A DNA stretch of 64,000 nt, from NCBI GenBank assembly GCA_963824095.1, contig CAWGNS010000008.1, positions 1,364,001 to 1,428,000 on the forward strand. Direction: 5' to 3'. How positions within the stretch are numbered: the stretch's first letter is position 1; each line of letters begins with the position of its first letter. The stretch is from JBBDWJ01 sp963824095. Lineage in GTDB: Bacteria; Acidobacteriota; Terriglobia; Bryobacterales; UBA6623. The notes beneath the pieces are model-generated. The model had not been told where the DNA came from. It made no database searches and saw nothing but the letters and a program-made list of their open reading frames with translations. Below, piece by piece: positions 25,911-33,968 of this stretch. The position numbers and the translations under genes are program-made.

Positions 25911-26102
25911 CACTCAGAGCCGTGGGCGTGAGCCCGCGCTGAAAAGTTGTGACGAGGCGAAGTGCTGGTTCGCGGGCACCGGCCGTCGGGCCCTCGATTG
26001 ATGCGTGGTCAGGCGAAGAAGTCAGGAAGCCCGTCCGGCTACCGGCCATGGTATGCCTCTAAAAACCGCTCAGTACGGGCTTACGCCCGTGGCTCTGAGT
26101 GG
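25911..26102. repeat. Inverted pair of repeat family A
   Basis: Arms 25911-25942 (CACTCAGAGCCGTGGGCGTG...) and 26071-26102 (...CCCGTGGCTCTGAGTGG), a 192-base unit in the 375-base gap between the decarboxylase start and the transporter stop. The arms carry compensating GT/AC variants of the hairpin core (GTGGGC and GCCCGT), suggesting the stem matters. Confidence 0.8.
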
Positions 26103-26223
26103 GGGGCTGGGCGGCCTCGGGTTTGCCTGGAAATGTTTGATGTGCATGCGGACTTCGGCAGGCAGGATGCCGGTCCCACTGAGCGCTGTCCCACCTAGCG
26201 GTCCGTTCAGGCCCTACGTCGAG

Positions 26224-27576
26224 TCACTCGGGCAATCGAAAGGGCCAGGCATTCTGGGTCTTTGCCGAGACAAGATAGACGACCGCGCCCAGCACCAGGG
26301 TCAGCGTTCCGAACAGGATGAACTCCAGGCCGAGCGAAGAGAACACATAGACATATCCCGCCAGAGAAATGATCGCCGGCAAGGGATAGAGCCACATCTT
26401 GAACGGCCGCTCAATGTCGGGCCGTCGGGCGCGGATCATGAACAGGGCGAGGGTGTGGGCGATGAACTGGATCAGAATCCGTGCTGCCATCAGAGCGTTG
26501 ATCACAGCTTCGAGGGATAAAAAGCTGGCCAGGATCGCGACGCTGCCGATCAGCAGCAGAGAGCGGTGCGGGAAATGCTTGGTGGGGTGCAACTCGCCCA
26601 GCCAGCGGAAGAACACACCATCTTGCGCAGCCGCATAGGGCACGCGCGAATAACCTAGCAGCAGGGCGAATAGCGAGGCAAAAGCGGTGACGACGATCAG
26701 GCCGGCCAGCAATTGCGCGGCCCACGGTCCGTAAACCCGCTCGACGAAGGTGGCGCCCAGAAACTGCGATTTCATCGCCTCCTGCCACGGGACGACGCCG
26801 ATAAAGCTGAACGAAATCAGGACGTCGATCGCCAGCACCGCAAGGACCGAATAGATCACCGCGCGCGGGATGGTGCGGCCGGGGTCTTTGACCTCGGCGC
26901 CGAGATAGCAAACCTGGTAATAGCCCAGGAACAAATAGAGCACCTGGGCGGTGCCCTGCCCCAGGCCCTGGACATAGTTGAGATCGACGTGAAACGCGTT
27001 GGGCGGGAAGGAGAACGCCAGACCGGCATTGAAGGTCGCCAGACCGGTGAGAATGACCCAGCCGGTGGTTACCAGCATCGTCACCCACAACCAGAACATG
27101 ATGCGCGCGATATCGACGATGCGCCGATAGAGGGAAAAGACCAGCACCACGCCAATCCCGGCGGCGATGAACTTCATCTGCATGTCGGTCATCGCCGGCC
27201 AGAAAACCTTGAGGTATTGCACCAGGCCGATGTTGCCGCTGGCGATCTCGAGCGGACCCGCAAACAGAATCTGCCAGACGAAGAGGAAGGCCAACATGCG
27301 GCCCCAGGTCTTCGGGCCGAAGCCTTCACGCAGAAATACGTAGGTGCCGCCGGCGGCCGGCAGCGCCGCGCCCAGCTCCGACACGACCAGCCCGTCGGCG
27401 ATCGCGATGATGGCGCCCACCACCCAAGCCAGGTAGGATTGCGGACCGCCTAAAGTGTTAAGGATCAGCGCGATGGCGATGAACGGCCCAATGCCGACCA
27501 TGTTCGACATGTTGATCGACGTGGCATTGAGCACGCCCAGCCGGCGCTCAAGCTGTGGAGCGGAACTCTCAGGCAT
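26224..27576 (-). CDS. APC-superfamily amino-acid permease/antiporter
   Basis: Inner-membrane transporter of 450 aa with about twelve hydrophobic segments. The N-terminal LERRLGVLNATSINMSNMVGIGPFIA is the consensus helix 1 of the APC family (unwound GIG motif). GAEVKDPGRTIPRAV in the middle is the family's conserved cytoplasmic loop before helix 7. I start at the ATG of MPESSAPQ, since the twelve codons upstream begin at a GTG and have no family resemblance. It lies upstream of the decarboxylase on the same strand with 375 bases between, so co-regulation rather than tight co-translation is likely. Confidence 0.9.
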   Translation of the reverse strand: MPESSAPQLERRLGVLNATSINMSNMVGIGPFIAIALILNTLGGPQSYLAWVVGAIIAIADGLVVSELGAALPAAGGTYVFLREGFGPKTWGRMLAFLFVWQILFAGPLEIASGNIGLVQYLKVFWPAMTDMQMKFIAAGIGVVLVFSLYRRIVDIARIMFWLWVTMLVTTGWVILTGLATFNAGLAFSFPPNAFHVDLNYVQGLGQGTAQVLYLFLGYYQVCYLGAEVKDPGRTIPRAVIYSVLAVLAIDVLISFSFIGVVPWQEAMKSQFLGATFVERVYGPWAAQLLAGLIVVTAFASLFALLLGYSRVPYAAAQDGVFFRWLGELHPTKHFPHRSLLLIGSVAILASFLSLEAVINALMAARILIQFIAHTLALFMIRARRPDIERPFKMWLYPLPAIISLAGYVYVFSSLGLEFILFGTLTLVLGAVVYLVSAKTQNAWPFRLPE

Positions 27577-27693
27577 AGTTTGCAAGGCTAGCACATTCGG
27601 ATTTGTCCGCACCGAGGCTGCCCCCGCCTGGCGGGCAGAATGTTACCTGAGCGGCCGGGAAGCGGCCGTGGCCAATGCTAGGATGAAGTTTTT

Positions 27694-28929
27694 ATGCAGC
27701 GCCTCACCCGCAGGACGTTTCTGGCGGCAAGCGTCCCGCTGTGGGCGAAAGAGGGCCGCTCCGGCAAGGGCGCCCGCTTCGAGTCACCGATTCTGAAGTT
27801 CGCCGATCCGCTGACCGAACGGCCGATGTGGCGGCTTACCGACCCGGCAGCGCTGCATCACCTGCCGCACTACCACCACCATTGCATTGCGAAGAATAAC
27901 GACTTTCTGCTGGTCGCCTCCGAGCTGACCGGGGAGCGCCAGATCTTCGAGCTACGGCTCGACGACCCCCATCGCGGGTCGTCCGGCCCGGCCACGGCAC
28001 GGATGACGCAGCTCACCGAAGGCCCCGGAATCCACCCCTACTCGCCGGCGCTCGGCCCTCGGGACCGCTGGTTCTTCCTGCTGCAAGGCGACCTGCTCAA
28101 GCAAATCGACGTCCGCCACGGGAAAGAGCGCAGAATCTACAGCGCGCCTTCGGGATGGCGATTCACCGGGCACCTGAGCGCAGCCGACGAGGGTAAGTAC
28201 GTCGCGTTGATCGAGATGCGCGCCGGGGATTGGGTGAGCGATTTCGAGGAGCAATTTGCCAAGCGGCCGCGCTGCCGGCTACGTGTCGTCGAAAGCCGCA
28301 CGGGCAAGAGCTGGGTGGCCATGGAGACCGACAACTGGCTGGCCTACCCGCAATTTCGGCCGCGCGGCACCAACATCCTTTATTGCCACGAGGGGCCCTG
28401 GCACAAAGTCGACGGCCGCCTGCGGCTGGTTGGGCTCCACGGTGAAAACCCGCGGAATCTGCGCCCGCGCGAGGCTGGCGAAGGGCTCGGCCACGAATTC
28501 TGGGGGGCCGACGCGGATCAGGTCTATTACGTCTACTACGTTTTCTTTCCGGATGAGACCGGGCGGGGCGCCACCGTCCGCCGCCTCGCGGAAGGCAGCG
28601 ACAAGGAAGAAGTGATCTCCCGCTGCACCAGCTTCGGCTGGCTGCAGAGCAACGACGACAGCTCGGTGATCGTGGGCGCCAGCCGCAGCCTCGCCGGGCC
28701 CAACATCTACTTGCTGTTCACCCACCTGCAGCGGGAACTGACGGTGTGCGAGCACGCCAGCAGTCTCAAGCCCTATCCCATAGCCGGAACCAGCACCCAG
28801 GACCGCGCCAGCGCCTGGCCCGAGCCCGTGTTCTCTCACGACAGCCAGTGGATCTATTTCACCAGCGACAAGGAAGGCAAGCCGGCGATCTACCGCATGA
28901 ACGTGTCGGACCTGGTCGAGCAGACATAG
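27694..28929 (+). CDS. Tat-exported oligogalacturonate-lyase-like beta-propeller protein
   Basis: A 411-aa protein with a Tat signal at the very N-terminus (LTRRTFLAASVP, Arg6-Arg7). The mature part resembles oligogalacturonate lyases (PL22): an HHLPHYHHHCIAKNNDFLL metal-type histidine cluster near 55-73, ILYCHEGPWHKVDGR (around 229-243, the CHEGPW signature) and GHEFWGADADQVYYVYY. Such enzymes cleave short oligogalacturonides from pectin; a periplasmic site of action is inferred from the Tat signal. Classical PL22 is cytoplasmic, so export is unusual. AGGA ten bases upstream supports the ATG. A single-gene unit. Confidence 0.8.
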   Translation: MQRLTRRTFLAASVPLWAKEGRSGKGARFESPILKFADPLTERPMWRLTDPAALHHLPHYHHHCIAKNNDFLLVASELTGERQIFELRLDDPHRGSSGPATARMTQLTEGPGIHPYSPALGPRDRWFFLLQGDLLKQIDVRHGKERRIYSAPSGWRFTGHLSAADEGKYVALIEMRAGDWVSDFEEQFAKRPRCRLRVVESRTGKSWVAMETDNWLAYPQFRPRGTNILYCHEGPWHKVDGRLRLVGLHGENPRNLRPREAGEGLGHEFWGADADQVYYVYYVFFPDETGRGATVRRLAEGSDKEEVISRCTSFGWLQSNDDSSVIVGASRSLAGPNIYLLFTHLQRELTVCEHASSLKPYPIAGTSTQDRASAWPEPVFSHDSQWIYFTSDKEGKPAIYRMNVSDLVEQT

Positions 28930-29013
28930 GCTCGACGGGAGTTTCGCTACGGGTCGTGCCACGGCCCCGGCCGCGTGCGGACTGTACTGTTCCCCATCGC
29001 CTCGGCGCGGCGG

Positions 29014-30780
29014 TCACTTCAAATTGAATTTCTTGATGCGATAGCGCAGCGTGTCGCGGCTGATGCCGAGCATCTGGGCCGCCTGGGTCTGGTTTCCGCC
29101 GGTCTTTTGCAAGGCGTCGGCCAGCATGGATTTCTCGGTTTCCTCGAGCGACATGCCGGCGCGCGATGGAGACGGCGAAGGCGAGGAGGAAAACGACTGG
29201 GCGGATTCCTCGCCGATCGCCAGGTTGAGCGGCGTCAGGAGATCCTGCTCCTCCAGCACCATCGCCCGCTCGATGACGTTGCGGAGCTCGCGAATATTAC
29301 CGGGCCAGTCATAGGCGTGCAGTTGCTGGGCGGCTTCCGGAGAAACCCCCTCGATCTTGCGCTCGAACTTGCGGTTGTAGAACTCGATGAAATGGTCGGC
29401 CAACGCGGAAATGTCGTCGCGGTGCTCGCGCAACGCCGGCAGCGCGATCTGAATCACGTTGAGCCGATAGAACAGGTCCTGCCGAAACTCGCGTTTGCGC
29501 ACGGCTTCGCCGAGGTTCTTGTTGGTGGCCGAAATCACGCGTACATCGACGGTGACGTCGCGCACCCCGCCAAGGCGGCGGAACGACTGGTCCTCGAGAA
29601 CCCGCAACAGCTTGGCTTGCAGGTGCAATGCCATTTCCCCGATTTCGTCCAGAAAGACGGTGCCGCCGTCGGCGAGCTCGAGGACGCCCTTCTTGAGCGC
29701 CCGCGCATCGGTGAAGGCGCCCTTTTCGTAGCCGAACAGCTCGCTCTCGAGCAGCGTCTCGGGAATGGCCGCGCAGTTGATGGCGACGAAGGGCGAATCG
29801 CGGCGGGGGCTGGCTTCGTGGAGAAAGCGCGCGAACATGTCCTTGCCGGTGCCGCTCTCGCCCTGCAGCATAATGGTGGTGACGCCGCTGCGCGCGATAC
29901 GTTCGGCGAAGCGCAGCACTTCGCGCATCGTCGCCGATTGGGCGATGATTCTGCTGCCGTGGGCGCTGGGCTCGTCGGCGCTGGGCCGGCGGTTCGAGCG
30001 TGTCTCGGCGCCCGCCTGCGCTTCGATACGCGAAAGCCCGAAGGCCACCACCGCACCCGAAACCCGCCCCAGATGGTCGTGGATGGGCGCAATGTTTCCG
30101 GCGATCGCGCGCTCCAGGCCGTTATGGGCCAGCAGCACGCTGCTCTCGGGGATCTCCACCAGTTGCGCGTCGCGCAATGCGCGCAGGATCAGCCGCTCGG
30201 ATGGCTGGCGGCTCTGGCGGTCCATCACTCGGAAGACTTCGGTGACGCCGGTGCCAAGCGCTTCACCCGCCCTCCAGCCGGTCCACTCCTCGGCCGCCGG
30301 GTTGATATAAGTGACCTCGCCCGAGCCGCCCACGCACAGCACGCCTTCTCCCATCGCAGAAAGCGTCGACGTCAGCCACTCTTCCTTGCGCCGGGCGACG
30401 CGGTCCACTTCGCTCTTATGGAGCGCGATCTCCAGGCTGGCCTGCAGATCGGTCTCCTGAAAGGGTTTGACCAGATACCCCAACGGCTCGGCCAGCTTGG
30501 CCCGGTTGAGCGTCTCCTGGTCGGCGTGCGCGGTCAGATAGATGACCGGTATATCAAAGCGTTGCCGCAACTGCAGCGCAGTCTCGATGCCGTCGCAGTG
30601 CCCCTTCAGGCGGATATCCATCAGCACCAGATCGGGCGGATCCTCCGCGGCCTGGCGCAGCGCCTCCTCGCCCGACGACACCACAGCCGTCACGATGTAG
30701 CCGAGACTGGCCAGCATGTCTTCGATATCGGCAGCCGTTATCTGCTCATCCTCGACGACCATGATTCGGGCCGACGCCAT
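29014..30780 (-). CDS. Sigma-54-dependent response regulator (REC-PAS-AAA+-Fis)
   Basis: Transcription activator of 588 aa. The receiver domain (1-120) has Asp55 in LVLMDIRLKG and Lys105 in YLVKPF. A PAS domain follows (about 130-250). The AAA+ domain has Walker A GESGTGK (307-313), Walker B GGTVFLDEIG (372-381) and the sigma-54 contact loop as GAFTDA (354-359) rather than GAFTGA. A Ser/Pro-rich linker leads to a Fis-type HTH at 545-588 (NQTQAAQMLGISRDTLRYRI). It lies three bases after the histidine kinase gene on the same strand, a kinase-regulator operon. Its targets would need sigma-54 promoters; I found none with correct spacing in the window. Confidence 0.93.
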   Translation of the reverse strand: MASARIMVVEDEQITAADIEDMLASLGYIVTAVVSSGEEALRQAAEDPPDLVLMDIRLKGHCDGIETALQLRQRFDIPVIYLTAHADQETLNRAKLAEPLGYLVKPFQETDLQASLEIALHKSEVDRVARRKEEWLTSTLSAMGEGVLCVGGSGEVTYINPAAEEWTGWRAGEALGTGVTEVFRVMDRQSRQPSERLILRALRDAQLVEIPESSVLLAHNGLERAIAGNIAPIHDHLGRVSGAVVAFGLSRIEAQAGAETRSNRRPSADEPSAHGSRIIAQSATMREVLRFAERIARSGVTTIMLQGESGTGKDMFARFLHEASPRRDSPFVAINCAAIPETLLESELFGYEKGAFTDARALKKGVLELADGGTVFLDEIGEMALHLQAKLLRVLEDQSFRRLGGVRDVTVDVRVISATNKNLGEAVRKREFRQDLFYRLNVIQIALPALREHRDDISALADHFIEFYNRKFERKIEGVSPEAAQQLHAYDWPGNIRELRNVIERAMVLEEQDLLTPLNLAIGEESAQSFSSSPSPSPSRAGMSLEETEKSMLADALQKTGGNQTQAAQMLGISRDTLRYRIKKFNLK

Positions 30781-30783
30781 CTG

Positions 30784-31905
30784 TTACTCCCCCTCGCTTG
30801 CGCTCCCTGGTTGAAACGTGACGCGTATCGACGTGCCTTCGGAGCGGTCGACCTCAATGTTGCCTTCGAGCTGTTTCACGAGCGTACCGACGAGCCGCAG
30901 TCCCAACGTCTGCGTGTTCCAAAATCCCACTTCCTCCGGCAGCCCGACGCCATCGTCGGCCACCGTCAGGTTCGCCCGGCCGTCGGGCTGGCGGTGCAGC
31001 TCAATGCATATCGCGCCCCCGCGGCCATTTGGGAAGCCGTATTTTAGCGAATTGGATACCAGCTCATTGATGATTAATCCGCAGGGTACCGCCGCGTCCA
31101 CGCTCAAGCGTAGGTCTTCGATGCGCGTCTTCAGGTCGATGCGGCTCGAGCTGACGCGGTAGGACCGGAACAGATGAGCAACCAATTGCCGGATATACTG
31201 CGGGTAGTTGATCTCGGAAAGGCTCGGGGACTGATAGAGCTGCTCGTGGATCAGCGCCATCGAGTGCACCCGGTTCTGGCTCTCTTTAAATTTCTGTCGG
31301 GTGTCTTCATCGAGCACGCCGCGGCTCTGCAGGCTCAGCAGGCTGGAGACCACCTGCAGGTTGTTCTTGACGCGATGATGAATCTCTTGCAGCAGGACTT
31401 CCTTTTCGCGCAGCGAAGCCCGGATCTTTTCGTCGGCGGCGCGCCGCTGCGTCACGTCCCTCAGGATGACGGTGTAGATGCGGCTGCCGCCGATGTCGAC
31501 CTTGGAGATCGAGGCCTCGGCGGGAAAGCTCGAGCCGTCTTTGCGGAGTCCGGAAATATCCCCCCGCTCACCCATGCGGCGGGCCGCGATCGGCGACTCC
31601 GCAAACTCGCGAACGTGCTTGCGATGCTGTGCGGCGAAGCCCTCGGGCAACAGCATGTCGATAGGCCGGTTGAATACCTCGCGAGTCGCGTAGCCGAAGA
31701 TCTTCTCCGCCCCCTGGTTGAACACGATGATGCGCTGGTTGTGGTCGATGGAAATGATGGCGTCGTCGGCGATATCGAGAATACGCGAAAGCAGCCCGTC
31801 GGAGGTGAGCAAGCCCGTCTCGCCTTGGCCGTGGGGCGCCACCGGGGATTGCTTGCCCGCACCTTTCGCCGCGGGCGGCTGCTTCTTGGGTGACTTGCTG
31901 GCCAA
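30784..31905 (-). CDS. PAS-domain histidine kinase (HisKA_2/HWE type)
   Basis: Cytoplasmic sensor kinase of 373 aa with no membrane segment. A Lys/Pro-rich N-terminus (1-25) precedes a PAS domain (about 40-150, with FNQGAEKIFGY and the PAC segment IYTVILRDVTQRR). The dimerisation box EIHHRVKNNLQ carries the probable phospho-histidine His177. The ATPase part shows the N box LIINELVSNSLKYGFP, G1 VADDGVGLPE and LGLRLVGTLV. The HisKA_2 box sets it apart from classical NtrB-type kinases, which is uncommon for a partner of a sigma-54 regulator. The PAS domain may bind heme or flavin; no ligand residues were identified. Confidence 0.92.
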   Translation of the reverse strand: MASKSPKKQPPAAKGAGKQSPVAPHGQGETGLLTSDGLLSRILDIADDAIISIDHNQRIIVFNQGAEKIFGYATREVFNRPIDMLLPEGFAAQHRKHVREFAESPIAARRMGERGDISGLRKDGSSFPAEASISKVDIGGSRIYTVILRDVTQRRAADEKIRASLREKEVLLQEIHHRVKNNLQVVSSLLSLQSRGVLDEDTRQKFKESQNRVHSMALIHEQLYQSPSLSEINYPQYIRQLVAHLFRSYRVSSSRIDLKTRIEDLRLSVDAAVPCGLIINELVSNSLKYGFPNGRGGAICIELHRQPDGRANLTVADDGVGLPEEVGFWNTQTLGLRLVGTLVKQLEGNIEVDRSEGTSIRVTFQPGSASEGE

Positions 31906-32216
31906 CTCGCTCCTTCCCTGCAGATGCTCCCCGCCCGGGCCTTCACGGCTGCGCTGGCGTCGTGGGCGGCCTTCTGCTCGGGTTTGCCCGATTCATGACC
32001 AGTCTACCGCGCCGCCGTCCCGCGATTGTGCGCGATCCTTCCACCGGGCGAAAACGGGCGAACGGCCCGCTACCGCAACCCAACCGGCCGGCGCTGACCC
32101 AAGGCCCCCCAGTTTGGGGGATTTCCCCCTTCCGCCTAACGCGGCGAGCCCGATGCTATTGGAAATTGACGGCTGCGAGGCTGGTCTGTGGCGTGCAACA
32201 AATCCTCCACCGGCGT
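31906..32216. other. Gene-free divergent region
   Basis: 311 bases between the divergent kinase and first CNB-like genes. An open frame continues through part of it, but it has no family content and no ribosome site. Nothing specific is recognised; presumably promoters for both genes. Confidence 0.4.
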
Positions 32217-32729
32217 ATGCCCAACCAGCTTAACCAGGCTCAGGTTCCCTCGTCCGAGATCGTGGCCGGGGCCCTGGAAGGCGTCTTCGCGCAGCATCCG
32301 TTCACGCGGGGCCTGTCGCCCGCGTATCTTCGCAGGCTGGCTAGCTGCGGCAAGCTCCGCGAGTTTCCGGCGGGCCACTACCTCTGGCGCCAGGGTGACA
32401 GGAATGTCGAGGCGTTTCTGATTTTGGAAGGAAAGATCGCGCTCGAAATCACCGTGCCCCACGAGGGGAAGCTAACGATCGAGGCCGTCTCGGAGGGAGA
32501 AGTCGCCGGTTGTACGGCCCTGTTTCACAGTGCCCGGTGGGGTTTTGACGGGCGGGCCCTCACGGGGGTCCAGGCGGTGGTGCTGAGCTCCAACTGGGTG
32601 CGCGCCGCCATCGATAGCGACCGCGAGTTTGGCTACCAGCTACTCGAACGATGCACAAATTGCCTGGGGAAAAGATTGAACGCCAGCCGTCTCAAGCTGG
32701 TAGAAGCGCATAGTCTGACGCTTCCCTGA
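32217..32729 (+). CDS. Cyclic-nucleotide-binding-like (CNB) domain protein without HTH, paralogue 1
   Basis: A 170-aa single-domain protein of the CRP/CNB fold: AYLRRLASCGKLREFPAGHYLWRQGD (strand entry at 36-61), FLILEGKIALEI (67-78) and SEGEVAG (93-98), the start of the phosphate-binding cassette. The cassette lacks the R-(S/T)-A that holds the cyclic phosphate and instead reads RWGFDGRALT (Trp108 to Asp111 'WxFD'). There is no DNA-binding domain after the long C-terminal helix. A close paralogue (39054-39524) lies 6 kb away. The ATG is chosen at the start of the domain; upstream codons are not family-like. It probably senses something other than cAMP. Confidence 0.8.
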   Translation: MPNQLNQAQVPSSEIVAGALEGVFAQHPFTRGLSPAYLRRLASCGKLREFPAGHYLWRQGDRNVEAFLILEGKIALEITVPHEGKLTIEAVSEGEVAGCTALFHSARWGFDGRALTGVQAVVLSSNWVRAAIDSDREFGYQLLERCTNCLGKRLNASRLKLVEAHSLTLP

Positions 32730-33141
32730 AGGGCAGCGGAGCAATCTCCCGGCTACGCAGGGCGGCCTCCAAAATATCCCGAATCGCTTCGTACCGCAGT
32801 GGCGGCATCAGCACCTGGACATGCCCGGCGCCGAGGATGGAATTGAGCCGTTCGGCCGGGTAGGGCAGGTAAACGACCAGGGCTGGAGGCGCCTCGCCAA
32901 GGTTCGACGCTCGCGAAATCGTCAGCCAGTTGCCATCGGGCAACGAGGCGTCGGTGAACACCAAGTCGAAATGCTGCTGGGAAAGCAGGTTGCGGGCTTC
33001 CCGGCAGTCGGCTGCGAGGCGGACCTCGCAGCCTTGCGGGGAGAGAAACTCTGTCACGTTGTCGCGGTGGTCCGCCCGCATGACAAGAAGGATACTCAAC
33101 GCAGCCAACCTATGCCCTCCCGGCGAGCCCGCCGTTGTCAC
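32692..33141 (-). CDS. Degenerate response-regulator receiver protein
   Basis: A stand-alone receiver-like protein of 149 aa. The phospho-acceptor position is kept (Asp64 in FDLVFTDASLPDG). The N-terminal acidic pair that binds Mg2+ is replaced (LLVMRAD where LLVDDE is expected), and no lysine is present where the conserved KP should be (VQVLMPPLRY). Phosphorylation in the normal way is therefore doubtful. Its ATG overlaps the stop of the GNAT gene (ATGA), so it is co-translated. Its 3' end overlaps the convergent CNB-like gene by 38 bases. Confidence 0.75.
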   Translation of the reverse strand: MTTAGSPGGHRLAALSILLVMRADHRDNVTEFLSPQGCEVRLAADCREARNLLSQQHFDLVFTDASLPDGNWLTISRASNLGEAPPALVVYLPYPAERLNSILGAGHVQVLMPPLRYEAIRDILEAALRSREIAPLPFREASDYALLPA

Positions 33142-33629
33142 CTCGCGCCGGCCGCCAGCGCGACCGGTTCCGCCTTACGGATCAGCAATTCGAGTTCCAC
33201 AGTCGGGAAGGAAAGCCGCGAGCGGCCGAATCCCCTCCCCCGAAGCAGCCTCAACGCCGGCACGTTGTCGGCGCATACCGACGCCCAGACGCGCTGGTAG
33301 CCGCGTTCGCGGGCGGTTGCCAGCGCCGTCGCCACCAGCCGGGTTCCGATGCGCCGGCAGCGCACGCTCTGGTGTACGAAAAAGGCGATTTCGGCTTCGC
33401 CGCTGCCGCTTTCCACCAGAATCGTGTGGCCCAGCAGGCGGCCATCAGAATGAAACGCGCCCCAATGCAGCGCTTCGTCGAGCAGGCGGTCGATCCACCC
33501 GCGGAGCCCCTCGTCGCTCACCGGGGGCAATCCCTGCGCAGCGCCCAGAGGTTCAAAGTCACGATACATCGAAAGCATCGCCTCGCGGTCGGGTTGACCG
33601 GCGGTGCGAATCCCGATGGGTTCGGTCAT
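33138..33629 (-). CDS. GNAT family N-acetyltransferase
   Basis: A 163-aa single GNAT domain. MTEPIGIRTAGQPDREAMLSMY (first strand and helix), SGEAEIAFFVHQSVRCRRIGTRLVATAL (acetyl-CoA motif A with RRIGTRL, the pyrophosphate-binding loop) and VWASVCADNVPALRLLRGRGF (motif B) are all present. An excellent ribosome site AGGAGGTG (33634-33641) sits four bases before the ATG and rules out the 54 upstream codons. Acceptor unknown. In similar clusters such enzymes acetylate metabolic enzymes or small molecules; this is not shown here. Translationally coupled to the degenerate receiver. Confidence 0.87.
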   Translation of the reverse strand: MTEPIGIRTAGQPDREAMLSMYRDFEPLGAAQGLPPVSDEGLRGWIDRLLDEALHWGAFHSDGRLLGHTILVESGSGEAEIAFFVHQSVRCRRIGTRLVATALATARERGYQRVWASVCADNVPALRLLRGRGFGRSRLSFPTVELELLIRKAEPVALAAGAR

Positions 33630-33968
33630 ACCGCACCTCCTTTCGTGCTCTTCTCGTGCTCCCCGCAGTGCCGCCGGCGCCGGCCCCGCTTCCCGGACGC
33701 CCTTAATGACCTGCCGGCAATCTACAGATCTGGCGAACCCGGGCCGCGGACATAACCGCGCCACGCGCTGCATGCAGACATGGATGCTCACTCGCTGTGT
33801 GATGGGCCAGAAAGGTTGCAGAGCCGTTCAGGCCTGCCGCGCTCCCGCGCGGCCCGCATCCGGCTTTCGCCCTCTCTCCAATTCGCTGATCGGCTTGGAT
33901 GGACCTGATCTTTATCCTCATCGTCCTTTGGGATCCTTCGCCCGAGCCTCCGTCCATGGCCCGCCCCC
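33630..33968. other. Gap without a recognised gene upstream of the GNAT gene
   Basis: 339 bases between ackA (same strand) and the GNAT start. Apart from the ribosome site next to the GNAT gene I see no gene or conserved element. Confidence 0.4.

Noticed and set aside
28975..31047. 690-aa forward ORF opposite the kinase and regulator genes
   Set aside because: Fully antisense to well-supported genes; composition is that of third-codon GC shadow frames, with no domain.
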